From Chelatococcus asaccharovorans (GTDB taxonomy: Bacteria > Pseudomonadota > Alphaproteobacteria > Rhizobiales > Beijerinckiaceae): a stretch of 64,000 bases of DNA. Made by a program: the position numbers and the translations under genes. A model generated the notes under the pieces. The model was not told where the DNA came from, did not search any database, and was given only the letters and a program-made list of their open reading frames with translations. Positions 1-8,104 of this stretch are shown piece by piece (the first letter of the stretch is position 1; every line of letters starts with the position of its first letter). Location of the stretch: positions 932,205 to 996,204 of the forward strand of contig NZ_QJJK01000001.1 in the NCBI RefSeq assembly GCF_003201475.1, read 5' to 3'.

Positions 1-167
1 CCTCGCCTTACGAGACACATGACGACGGCCGCTGGTATCCGGCGGGGAGCGCCAAGACGTGACGTGAAGCGGCTTCGCAGCCTGGGCGGCGACAGACAGC
101 GGTTGATGATCTGGCGGTCGCCGATCGTTCGGTTGGGTCGTCGGGTTCAACATGGGAGGAGGACGAC
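1..167. other. Upstream non-coding edge
   Basis: I see no convincing gene here; the short open frames have no recognisable protein. The last bases hold a purine-rich ribosome binding site (GGGAGGAGG, 154-162) for the GTG start at 168. No copy of the CCTATC-N4-GATAGG palindrome found before other operons is visible, so the promoter of the first operon may lie outside the window. Confidence 0.5.
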
Positions 168-587
168 GTGCAGGGCCTGGATCTCCTTGTGGCGGAGCGC
201 GCATGCGAGCGCCTCATGATCGAATATTGTGCGTGTGTGGACATGCGTGACTTCGACAAGCTTGTCGGGCTTTTCACGCAGGATGGCGTGCTCAAGAGGC
301 CCGACGGCGAATTTGCGGGTCACGCCGCGATCGCCGCGTTCTTCGCCAAATTGACAACGGATCCCCTCGTCCACGTTTGCAGTAATATGCTTATCCATAT
401 CGACAGCCCGCATGCCGGCCGCGCGACGTCATATGTCACGGTCTTCCGCAGCTATGGTGAGAATGCCGACGGACTGCCGAAGCTCGAGGCGCCCTATGTG
501 GTGGCCAAATACGTGGACCGCTTCGCGGTCGAGGATGGCGCGTGGAAGATCGCTTTCCGCGACACGATATTCGCCGCCAAGATATAG
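168..587 (+). CDS. SnoaL/NTF2-fold family protein
   Basis: A 139-residue protein of the nuclear transport factor 2/SnoaL-like fold, a small cone-shaped barrel used by ketosteroid isomerases, epoxide hydrolases and dehydratases. The N-terminal helix with CERLMIEYCACVDMRDFDKL and the FTQDGV and DGAWKIAFRD segments are typical of the family. It starts at GTG, six bases after a strong GGGAGGAGG ribosome binding site. The CoA ligase gene follows within about 8 bp, so the two are probably one transcript. The substrate is unknown; by context it may act on a CoA ester or alicyclic intermediate. It is one of three such proteins in the window (also 30249-30761 and 37834-38226). Confidence 0.8.
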   Translation: MQGLDLLVAERACERLMIEYCACVDMRDFDKLVGLFTQDGVLKRPDGEFAGHAAIAAFFAKLTTDPLVHVCSNMLIHIDSPHAGRATSYVTVFRSYGENADGLPKLEAPYVVAKYVDRFAVEDGAWKIAFRDTIFAAKI

Positions 588-595
588 GTGCGCCC

Positions 596-2269
596 GTGCA
601 TCAGACCTCGCGCGCCGCGCCTTCCACCGTCGGGCATTCCATTCTGGACGCGGCCGACCGCTGGCCCGAGCGGACGGCATTCATCCTGGCGGGCCGTTCC
701 GTGACCTATGCCGAATTCGCCCGGCAGACCGAGACAGCGGCGCGCGGGCTGCTCGCGCTCGGCATCAAGCCCGGCGAGCATGTCGGCGTCTTGATGCCGA
801 ACTGCTGGGACTACGCGGTGCTGGTGGGCGCCATCAATATGGTGGGCGCAGCCGCGGTTGTGCTCAACGCGCGCTATCGCGGCGAAGACTTGCGGTTCGT
901 TATCGCGCATGCGGATATCACCGTGCTGTTCACGGCGGGCATCGGGCGTCCGCATCTCGACTTGCGCGCTTTGCTCTGCGCCGAGTTTCCAGAACTCGCA
1001 CGTTGGCATGACGGCGAGCCGCTTGCAATCGCAGCGGCTCCGAAGCTGCGCGCCGTCTTTCACTTCCAGGCGCCCGAGGAAGAGACGTGGGCGACAGAAC
1101 GCGTGTTCGCGGCCGGCGCGGCGACCGTATCCGCCGACATCCTCGCGGGGCGCATCGCCGCCGTCAGACCGGAGGAGACCGCTCTCGTCATCTTCTCGTC
1201 GGGGACAACGGCGCAACCGAAGGCCTGTCTGATCAGTCACAGGACGCTGAACGATGTCGCCGGCGCCGTGGCGGAACGTCTGGGCCTGGTGCAGGACGAC
1301 GTGTTCTGGGATCCACTGCCGTTCTATCACATGTCTTCGCACCTTCCCCTGAATGCCTGCCGGAAGGTCGGCGCGGCCTATCTCTGCCAGACGCATTTCG
1401 ATGCCGGTGAGGCGCTGCGGGAAATGGAGGCCTGGGGCGCCACCATCTGCTATCCCGCGTTCCCGACCCTGACCGCAGCGATGATCGATCACCCCGATTT
1501 CGCGCATCGCGATCTCTCGCGCCTCCGCCTCATGCTGAACATCGGTGCGCCGGAGCTGTTGCGCAAATTCGCCGCGGCCTTGCCGCGGGCGACGCAGATC
1601 GCCTGCTTCGGCCTGACCGAGGGAGGCGGCATCAGCGTCATGTCGAGCCCTGAGGAAACGCTCGAACAGCGCGTGACGCGGGTGGGCCGGCCGCTTGCCG
1701 TGCACGCGGTGCGGATCGTCGATCCGGACACGCTGGCTGAGGTTCCCGCGGGCACGCGTGGGGAAATACTGATCAGGGGATCGATCTTTTCAGGCTACTA
1801 CAAGGAGGCCGAACAGACGGACAAGGCGCTTGGCGCAGACGGCTGGCTGAGGACGGGCGACGCCGGCTGGCTCGATCCGGATGGGCTTCTCGTCTACGCC
1901 GGCCGCATCAAGGACATGCTCAAGATCGGCGGCGAGAATGTCGCGGCCGTCGAGATCGAGAGCTTTCTGGTGAAGCATCCCAAAGTGAAAATGACGCAAG
2001 TCGTGGCGGTGGCGGACGACCGGCTCGTTGAAGTCGCGGCTGCGTTTGTCGAGCTCAAGTCGGGCGAGACGATGACCGCCGATGAGCTCATCGCCTATTG
2101 TGCAGGCCGCATTGCAAGCTACAAAATTCCCCGTTATGTCCGCTTCGTGACGGAATGGCCGATGAGCGCGACGAAGATACAGAAGTTCAAGCTTCTCGAG
2201 AGTTTCACCCCAACCGGCAAGATAGACGTGGCCAGCGTCCTCCGGAGGCAGCCGGAAGCCTCGAAGTAG
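596..2269 (+). CDS. AMP-dependent acyl-CoA ligase (ANL superfamily), copy 1
   Basis: Activates a carboxylic acid to its CoA thioester through an acyl-adenylate. All ANL core motifs are present: the phosphate loop SSGTTAQPK (about residue 200), FGLTEGGG, the RTGD motif (about 420), the hinge KDMLKIGGENV, and the C-terminal catalytic lysine region SATKIQK. About 557 residues, normal for medium-chain or aromatic acyl-CoA ligases. I prefer the GTG at 596, just after the upstream stop; an in-frame ATG at 542 would overlap the NTF2-like gene by 46 bp and add a tail without similarity. It converges on the carboxylase beta gene. It is the first of four ligases of this type here (others at 19199, 39566 and 52308). 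The exact substrate cannot be read from sequence. Confidence 0.9.
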   Translation: MHQTSRAAPSTVGHSILDAADRWPERTAFILAGRSVTYAEFARQTETAARGLLALGIKPGEHVGVLMPNCWDYAVLVGAINMVGAAAVVLNARYRGEDLRFVIAHADITVLFTAGIGRPHLDLRALLCAEFPELARWHDGEPLAIAAAPKLRAVFHFQAPEEETWATERVFAAGAATVSADILAGRIAAVRPEETALVIFSSGTTAQPKACLISHRTLNDVAGAVAERLGLVQDDVFWDPLPFYHMSSHLPLNACRKVGAAYLCQTHFDAGEALREMEAWGATICYPAFPTLTAAMIDHPDFAHRDLSRLRLMLNIGAPELLRKFAAALPRATQIACFGLTEGGGISVMSSPEETLEQRVTRVGRPLAVHAVRIVDPDTLAEVPAGTRGEILIRGSIFSGYYKEAEQTDKALGADGWLRTGDAGWLDPDGLLVYAGRIKDMLKIGGENVAAVEIESFLVKHPKVKMTQVVAVADDRLVEVAAAFVELKSGETMTADELIAYCAGRIASYKIPRYVRFVTEWPMSATKIQKFKLLESFTPTGKIDVASVLRRQPEASK

Positions 2270-2337
2270 AACCGCCGGGATTGGCGGCCTTGTCGCCGGT
2301 CATAGCGTTGATCAGCCGATATCCGGCGGTGCAGCCA

Positions 2338-3909
2338 TCACCGCGCCGGCCGCGGCCGGCCGAGCCGCGGTCGGCGTGGGCCCCAGGCGATCTCGATACT
2401 GCGGGCCACGGCGATGCGCGTCTGCGCCGGCTCGATGATGTCGTCGAAGGAGAGGTGGGCGGCTGCTTCCCAGGGCTCGGACTCGACGGTCCATTGCGCG
2501 GTGAGTTCGTCGACCAGGCGCTGCATGGCCTCCGGGCCCTCCTCCTCCAGCAGTTTCTCCATGCGACGGCGATAGACGGTGCGCACACCGGTCTCGGGGG
2601 CCATGAAGCCCATCTCGGCGCAGGGCCAGGCGAACAGGAAGTCCGGCCGCGTCGGCCGGCCACCCATGGCGAAATGTCCCCCGCCATAAGCTTTGCGCAG
2701 CACCACGGCGACCTTCGGAACCGTGGCTTCGGCTATGCGGGCCACGAGCGTCTCGTAGGCCTTCAGGATGCCGCCCCGCTCGGCCTGCGAGCCGATCATC
2801 AGCCCGGGTACGTCATTGAGAAAGACAAGGGGCAGGTTGAACGTATCGCACAGATCGACGAAGGCGCATTCCTTGGTGAGCGCGGCGGGATCGAGCGCCC
2901 CGGCGTTGACGATCGGCTGGTTTGCGACGATGCCGACCGGCATGCCTTCGATGCGGGCGAGCCCGGTCAGCAGGCTCGGCCCCCAGCCGGCGCCCCAGGG
3001 CAGCAGGCTGTGCTCGTCGACCAGCGCCTCCAGCACGTTGCGCATGTCGTATCCCGCCTTGGCACCGAGCGGCACCAACCTCTCGAAGTCCTCCGCCGGA
3101 CGACCGGCTGGCCGGGCCGGTGCCACCGGCGCCTCCAGTTCGGCATTGGCCGGCAGATAGGAAAGGAAGGCGGCGATGGCCTGCATGGCCTGGCTCTCGT
3201 CGCCGACCACCATATGCACGTTGCCGGCCGCCTGGGCGGGCTCCGGCCCGCCGAGTTCGGTATCGCTGATCGTCTCGCCGATGGCGGACTGGATGACGGA
3301 GGGCCCGGACAGCGCGACGGCGCCGCTGGCGATCATCACCGTGAAATGCGCCGTCGAGGCATGCAGGGCGGAATCGCCGTAGGACGGGCCGAGGATCGCC
3401 GCCGCCCGCGGCACCGCCGCCTGGCCCGGCGCCGGCTTGACGAAGGTGAGGAAATCGAGCGGCAGACCGCTGAAGCGCCATCCCATAACGTCGGGGATGC
3501 GGCCTCCGTCGGCATCGCAAAGCAGCACGATAGGAAAGCCGGAGCGCTGGGCATGCTCGATCAGCCGGCTCTGCTTGCGCATGCTGGTCGGCGCGGTGGT
3601 ACCGGCGAGAATCGTCGAATCGATGCCGATCACCCCGACCATCGCACCGTCGATGCGGCCGAAGCCCGTGACGACTCCGTCGCCGGCCACGAAGCGCTCG
3701 CTGCGCATCTCGGGCAGGGCGAGGGCGCCGAACTCGAACCAGGATCCGGCATCGAGCAGGAGGTCGAGGCGCTCGCGCACCGGCAGGCGTCCCGAGGCAC
3801 GGTGGCGCTCGACCGCGACGGCGCCGCCCATCTCCATCACGCGCGCCTTGCGGGCGCGCAAATCGGCGATCTTCGCCTCAAGGGCGGCTTGTCCGGCGTT
3901 GTCACTCAT
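2338..3909 (-). CDS. Acyl-CoA carboxylase, carboxyltransferase (beta) subunit
   Basis: A 523-residue carboxyltransferase of the propionyl/methylcrotonyl/geranyl-CoA carboxylase family. It moves CO2 from biotin on the partner subunit to an acyl-CoA. The two crotonase-like halves are visible, with GRIDGAMVGVIGIDSTILAG in the N half and KAYGGGHFAMGG followed by AWPCAEMGFMAPETGV in the C half; the latter differs from the usual propionyl-CoA carboxylase sequence, so the substrate may be different. It is divergent from the biotin-carrying alpha subunit (4058), with 148 bp between the starts holding a palindromic operator (3985-4000). Splitting the two subunits on opposite strands is less common than a single operon. 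Confidence 0.88.
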   Translation of the reverse strand: MSDNAGQAALEAKIADLRARKARVMEMGGAVAVERHRASGRLPVRERLDLLLDAGSWFEFGALALPEMRSERFVAGDGVVTGFGRIDGAMVGVIGIDSTILAGTTAPTSMRKQSRLIEHAQRSGFPIVLLCDADGGRIPDVMGWRFSGLPLDFLTFVKPAPGQAAVPRAAAILGPSYGDSALHASTAHFTVMIASGAVALSGPSVIQSAIGETISDTELGGPEPAQAAGNVHMVVGDESQAMQAIAAFLSYLPANAELEAPVAPARPAGRPAEDFERLVPLGAKAGYDMRNVLEALVDEHSLLPWGAGWGPSLLTGLARIEGMPVGIVANQPIVNAGALDPAALTKECAFVDLCDTFNLPLVFLNDVPGLMIGSQAERGGILKAYETLVARIAEATVPKVAVVLRKAYGGGHFAMGGRPTRPDFLFAWPCAEMGFMAPETGVRTVYRRRMEKLLEEEGPEAMQRLVDELTAQWTVESEPWEAAAHLSFDDIIEPAQTRIAVARSIEIAWGPRRPRLGRPRPAR

Positions 3910-3984
3910 GGTGCGTTCCCAAAGTTCGGCCTGGTCCGGTCTGCGAGCCTCGAACCGGGTCCCATGAAATCCGGTTCGCCGTCA

Positions 3985-4000
3985 TATATCTTTCGATAGG
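3985..4000 (+). promoter_or_regulatory. Palindromic operator candidate, site 1
   Basis: TATATC-TTTC-GATAGG: the right half matches the consensus GATAGG exactly, the left half matches 4 of 6. It lies between the divergent carboxylase genes, 57 bp before the alpha start and 75 bp from the beta start, so one site could serve both directions. Confidence 0.5.
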
Positions 4001-4057
4001 TTGCGCCGTGCGGCGGGGCCCGTAACGCAGATGGAAGCGTCCGACATGCGGTGACCC

Positions 4058-5848
4058 ATGTTCTCATCTGTACTGATCAGCAATCGCGGCGAGATCGCTG
4101 TGCGCCTTATCCGGGCTTGCCGGACGCTCGGCATCCCCTGCGTCGCCGTCTACAGCGATGCGGATGCGGACGCCCTGCACGTCCGGCTCGCCGACCGGGC
4201 GGTGCGGATCGGCGAAGGACCGGCGCGCAATTCCTATCTCGATGCGGAGGCGATCATCGCTGCGGCGGTCACCGAGGGTGTCGCCGCGATCCATCCCGGC
4301 TACGGCTTTCTCAGCGAAGATCCGGCCTTCGCTCAAGGCGTCATCGACGCCGGGCTGACATTCATCGGCCCGTCCCCCGGGGTCATGGCCACCATGGCGG
4401 ACAAGACGGCGGCGCGGTCGGCGGCGATTGCCGCCGGTCTTCCCGTGCTTCCCGGCAGCAGGGCGGGCCTCGATGCCGGAGCCGCCCGGGTGGCAGCCCG
4501 CGCTATAGGCTATCCCCTGCTGGTCAAGGCGGCTTTCGGCGGCGGGGGGCGTGGCATGCGCATCGTGGCCAGCGAGACGGCGCTTGCGCTGGCGCTGGAG
4601 AGTGCTGCGCGGGAAGCGCAGGCAAGCTTCGGCAAGCCGGAGGTGTTTCTCGAGCGCTATGTGGAGCGGCCGCGCCACGTCGAAGTGCAGGTTTTCGGCG
4701 ATCAGCATGGCCATGTCGTCCATCTCGGCGACCGGGACTGCACCATGCAGCGACGCCACCAGAAGGTGATCGAAGAGGCGCCTGCGCCCGACCTGCCGCC
4801 TGACCTGCGTCGTGAGCTGCACGAAGCCGCGGTGCGCCTTGCCCGGAACGTCGGCTACGTCGGCGCAGGAACCGTGGAATTTCTCGTCGATGCGGCACGG
4901 GAGAACTTCTATTTCCTCGAAATGAATACGCGTCTTCAGGTCGAGCACGGCGTTACCGAACTGGTCACCGGCCTTGACCTCGTGGAACTGCAGCTACTTG
5001 CTGCGGCGGGGCGGGCCCTCCCGTTCACCCAGGCCGAGGTCGTCTTGCGCGGCCATGCCATCGAGGGGCGGATCGCCGCCGAGGACCCGGCCGCGGGTTT
5101 TATGCCCTCGGCGGGCCGCATCGGGCGCCTCGACATGCCGGCCGGCCCGTGGGTACGGACGGATTTCGGCTTCGGTCCGGGTGATACCGTGCCACCTTTC
5201 TACGATTCGATGCTTGGGAAAGTGCTCGCCTGGGGGAACGGAAGAGCGGAGGCGGCGCGGCGACTGAGCGGCGCGCTTGCAGAGACGCGCATCGACGGCA
5301 TTGCCAGCAATTGCACGTTCCTGCGCCGCGTAGTCGACAGCGATGCCTTCGCGCAGGTGAAGCACGACGTCGGCTGGATCGAACGCGCGGCAGAAACCCT
5401 CACGCCTGCCGGCGCAACCGAGTCTGTCGGGGAGGCCGTGGCGGATAGCGAAGACGGCATCCGGGCCCTGCCGTTTCGGCGCGAGGTGCTCGATACGCCG
5501 CAGGGCCAGGTCGTGCTCGACATCCGTACCGCGCAGATGGAGCCGGGCCTCCGCGCGGGGCGCCAGCGGCGCGGTCCAGCGACGATGGTCTCCCACGTGC
5601 AGGCAGCGATGCCGGGGCCCGTCGCGCCGATTGATGCGACGGTGGTCAATGTTGCGGTCGCAGTGGGCGATGTCGTGACGGGTGCGACGGTTCTGGCAAT
5701 GGTCGAGGCCATGAAAATGGAAATGCCTATCCGCGCCGGGATTGATGGGATCGTGACCGCATTGCATGTCGCGGTTGGCGAGACGATCAAGGCCGGCGCC
5801 CTCGTCTGCGCCATCGAGCCATCAGCAGATCATAGGGAGACCCCATGA
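4058..5848 (+). CDS. Acyl-CoA carboxylase alpha subunit (biotin carboxylase with BCCP domain)
   Basis: A 596-residue protein that carboxylates its own biotin with ATP and bicarbonate. It shows the biotin carboxylase N-terminus (LISNRGEIAVRLIRACR), the ATP-grasp glycine loop FGGGGRGMR (about residues 160-168), the EMNTRLQVEH motif, and a C-terminal biotinyl domain with EAMKMEM where Lys553 is the biotin site. Compared with propionyl-CoA carboxylase alpha (about 660 residues) the linker between biotin carboxylase and biotinyl domains is short, closer to methylcrotonyl- or geranyl-type subunits. The last 4 bp overlap the following SDR start (ATGA), showing translational coupling. The partner is the divergent beta subunit at 2338-3909. 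Confidence 0.9.
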   Translation: MFSSVLISNRGEIAVRLIRACRTLGIPCVAVYSDADADALHVRLADRAVRIGEGPARNSYLDAEAIIAAAVTEGVAAIHPGYGFLSEDPAFAQGVIDAGLTFIGPSPGVMATMADKTAARSAAIAAGLPVLPGSRAGLDAGAARVAARAIGYPLLVKAAFGGGGRGMRIVASETALALALESAAREAQASFGKPEVFLERYVERPRHVEVQVFGDQHGHVVHLGDRDCTMQRRHQKVIEEAPAPDLPPDLRRELHEAAVRLARNVGYVGAGTVEFLVDAARENFYFLEMNTRLQVEHGVTELVTGLDLVELQLLAAAGRALPFTQAEVVLRGHAIEGRIAAEDPAAGFMPSAGRIGRLDMPAGPWVRTDFGFGPGDTVPPFYDSMLGKVLAWGNGRAEAARRLSGALAETRIDGIASNCTFLRRVVDSDAFAQVKHDVGWIERAAETLTPAGATESVGEAVADSEDGIRALPFRREVLDTPQGQVVLDIRTAQMEPGLRAGRQRRGPATMVSHVQAAMPGPVAPIDATVVNVAVAVGDVVTGATVLAMVEAMKMEMPIRAGIDGIVTALHVAVGETIKAGALVCAIEPSADHRETP

Positions 5849-6600
5849 CCACAGGACCTGACACCGGACATCCTCACGCCGTGAGCTCTTCCCCCCAAAG
5901 ACCGGACGTCGCCATTGTCACGGGCGCGGCGCGTGGAATCGGTGCGGCCATCGCTGAAGCGCTGGAGACCGGCGGCTGGCGCGTCGTGCGTGTCGACATC
6001 GGGTTTTCGGACATGGGCCCTTTGCGGCGTGCGCTCGACGTCACCCGCTTCGATGACGTCGTCGCGATGGTCGCGGCCATCGAGGCGGAGCTCGGCCCGA
6101 TCGGCGGCGTTGTCAACAACGCCGGCATCACCCGCGACGGCTTCATGCATCGCATGGATCCGGCCACCCAGTGGGAGCCGGTCATCGCCGTCAATCTCAC
6201 TGGCCCGTTCAACATGTGCCGGGCCATCCTGCCAAAGATGCGCGAGCGTCAGTTCGGACGCATCGTCAACATGTCGTCCATGAACGGCCTCAAGGGCCAG
6301 GCCGGGCAGGCGAATTACGCGGCAGCCAAGGCCGGATTGATCGGCATGACGAAGGCGCTCGCGTTGGAGAACGCCAGCCTCGGCATCACGGCCAACTGCA
6401 TCGCGCCCGGCTTCATCGACTCGGAGATGACCCGCGCGATCCGCCCGGACGTGCGCGAGGTGGAACTGACGAAGATCCCTGCCGGACGACCGGGCACACC
6501 CGCTGAAGTGGCCGGCGTCGCCGCTTTCCTGATGTCGGACGGCGCTGCATTCGTTACCGGCGAGACACTCTCGATCAACGGCGGGCAGTTGATGGGCTGA
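5845..6600 (+). CDS. SDR oxidoreductase, FabG/PhaB-like
   Basis: A 251-residue classical short-chain dehydrogenase, likely a 3-hydroxyacyl-CoA or 3-oxoacyl reductase. Seen: the nucleotide-binding TGAARGIGAA, the NNAG motif (GVVNNAGITRDG, as in PhaB and FabG), catalytic Ser in VNMSSMNG and YAAAK. The extra N-terminal segment of about 20 residues precedes the core. Its start overlaps the carboxylase alpha stop by 4 bp, so it is co-translated with it and may act on the product of the carboxylated acyl-CoA. Its 3' end overlaps the convergent TetR gene by 26 bp. Confidence 0.88.
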   Translation: MTTGPDTGHPHAVSSSPQRPDVAIVTGAARGIGAAIAEALETGGWRVVRVDIGFSDMGPLRRALDVTRFDDVVAMVAAIEAELGPIGGVVNNAGITRDGFMHRMDPATQWEPVIAVNLTGPFNMCRAILPKMRERQFGRIVNMSSMNGLKGQAGQANYAAAKAGLIGMTKALALENASLGITANCIAPGFIDSEMTRAIRPDVREVELTKIPAGRPGTPAEVAGVAAFLMSDGAAFVTGETLSINGGQLMG

Positions 6601-7285
6601 CTGCTTCTGACAGGGAAGGCTTGCGCCAGATCTCCAGTGCTTTCTCGCTTGCGAGGCCGTTGACGCTCATCGTGGCGAACTGCTCGCCGATGACCTCGGG
6701 CTTCATGCTGCCACCACGGCGAAACCATGTGTAGGTCCAGTTGGCCGAGCCAAGCACGCTCAGCGCCGCCAGCTTGGCATCGACATCGGACCGGATCAAC
6801 CCGGCCGCCTGGCCTTCCCTGATCGTCTCGACGAAGTGGTTCTGGTAGGTGTGGTCGTCTGCGAGCACCGTGTGGCGCTTCTCGGCCGGGATCGACTTGC
6901 GTTCGTGCAGAAACACCGCCGTCTCTTCGAGATATTCGCACAGATGCAGAATATGGCCGGCGATGAGCCGCCATAGCACGGTCAGCGGGTCGGCGGGAAC
7001 TTCCATAATCCGGCGCAGATTGGCGATGCCGCGGGCGATGATCGAAGCCAGCACCTCGTGCAGCAGTTCTTCCTTCGAGGGAAAGTAGTAGAACAGGCTC
7101 GCTTTCCGGATGCCGAGCTCGTCGGCGATGTCCTGCAGGGAGGCTGCTTCATAACCCTTGCGATGGAAGACTTTCGTTGCCGCCGCCAGTATTTCGGCGC
7201 GCCGTTCGTGGCCGCGCAGGCGATGGCGCACCGGCGCCGGCTCTGGCAGCTTGCGGCTGGGCTCGCGGGCTAGGACCTTGGTCAT
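6575..7285 (-). CDS. TetR/AcrR family regulator, copy A
   Basis: A 236-residue TetR repressor with a basic N-terminal tail, then the HTH (EILAAATKVFHRKGYEAASL ... IRKASLFYYFPSKEELL, about residues 30-75) and an all-helical ligand domain. The ligand domain resembles KstR2/PaaR-type regulators that sense acyl-CoA. It is a clear paralogue of the regulator at 31180-31818, sharing for instance ASLQDIADEL, VFLHERK and VDAKLAALS. It reads in the same direction as the downstream hydratase-side genes but is the last gene of that block. No copy of the common palindrome lies in front of it. Confidence 0.87.
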   Translation of the reverse strand: MTKVLAREPSRKLPEPAPVRHRLRGHERRAEILAAATKVFHRKGYEAASLQDIADELGIRKASLFYYFPSKEELLHEVLASIIARGIANLRRIMEVPADPLTVLWRLIAGHILHLCEYLEETAVFLHERKSIPAEKRHTVLADDHTYQNHFVETIREGQAAGLIRSDVDAKLAALSVLGSANWTYTWFRRGGSMKPEVIGEQFATMSVNGLASEKALEIWRKPSLSEAVSPSTARR

Positions 7286-7300
7286 TCGATCATCCCAATT

Positions 7301-8104
7301 TCAGCCACGCCGATCGGCAAAGACGGGCTTCCGTTTACCGAGGAACGCAGCGGTTCCCTCGCGAACGTCGGGGCTTGCCTGTAGCACGGCGAGTGCCTCT
7401 ATAGAATAATCGAGATCGGCCTGTGTCAGGTTCCGATCGATGATGCGCTTGGCAACTTCAAGAGCGAGCGGCGAACTCTCCGCAATCTCTTTCGCCATGG
7501 CAAGAGCGTGGCTCAGCAGCGCGGCGGATGGCACCACCTCTTCGACGAGCCCGATTCGCAACGCCGTCGCGGCATCGATGCGACGGCGCGTGGCGATCAG
7601 TTGCTTGGTCATCGCCCGGCCGATCTTGTCGGCGGCGCGGATGACTCCATAGCCCGGAACGAGGCCGAGGCCCGCCTCCGGCATGCCGAATGCGGCGTGT
7701 TCCGCGGCGATGACGATGTCGCAGGCAAGCGTGAGTTCGCAGCCGCCGCCGAGCGCCAGGCCATTCACCGCGGCGATGATCGGCAGCGGGCACCGCTCCA
7801 CCGCCAGGAAGGCGGCCATGGCCTCCCGCTGGTAGGCACGGCGATCGACCATGTCGCCGAGGCTGTGGAGCGAGCCGATGTCCCCGCCGGCGGAGAACGC
7901 CCGCTCACCCGCACCGGTGATCACGACCGCGCGCACCCCGCCGTTCTGTTCCAGGCTTTGCAGGGTCGCGGTGATGTTGGCATAGAAGCGCCGCGTCAAG
8001 GTGTTGAGCTTGAGCGGCCGAGCAATCGTGACCAGAGCCACGGGACCATCGCGGTGGACCGCGAGGGGGGTGTCGTCGACGGCGATGTCAGCATTGCCCG
8101 TCAT
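7301..8104 (-). CDS. Enoyl-CoA hydratase/isomerase
   Basis: A 267-residue crotonase-fold protein. It has the oxyanion-hole segment AFSAGGDIGSLHS, the second one in [17 protein letters not shown], and FGMPEAGLGLVPGYG with the glutamate expected in the hydratase active site. The ATG at 8104 overlaps the stop of the upstream dienoyl-CoA-reductase-like gene by 4 bp; longer open frames upstream are simply the other gene read in another frame. Likely role: hydration or isomerisation of the product of that enzyme during beta-oxidation of an unsaturated acyl-CoA. Confidence 0.88.
   Translation of the reverse strand: MTGNADIAVDDTPLAVHRDGPVALVTIARPLKLNTLTRRFYANITATLQSLEQNGGVRAVVITGAGERAFSAGGDIGSLHSLGDMVDRRAYQREAMAAFLAVERCPLPIIAAVNGLALGGGCELTLACDIVIAAEHAAFGMPEAGLGLVPGYGVIRAADKIGRAMTKQLIATRRRIDAATALRIGLVEEVVPSAALLSHALAMAKEIAESSPLALEVAKRIIDRNLTQADLDYSIEALAVLQASPDVREGTAAFLGKRKPVFADRRG

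Noticed and set aside
494..1705. 403-codon antisense frame opposite ligase copy 1
   Set aside because: Histidine/arginine-rich composition with no family resemblance; a shadow of the ligase.
2098..3999. 633-codon plus-strand frame across the carboxylase beta gene
   Set aside because: Antisense to a clear carboxyltransferase, Asp/Arg/Gly-rich low-complexity sequence.
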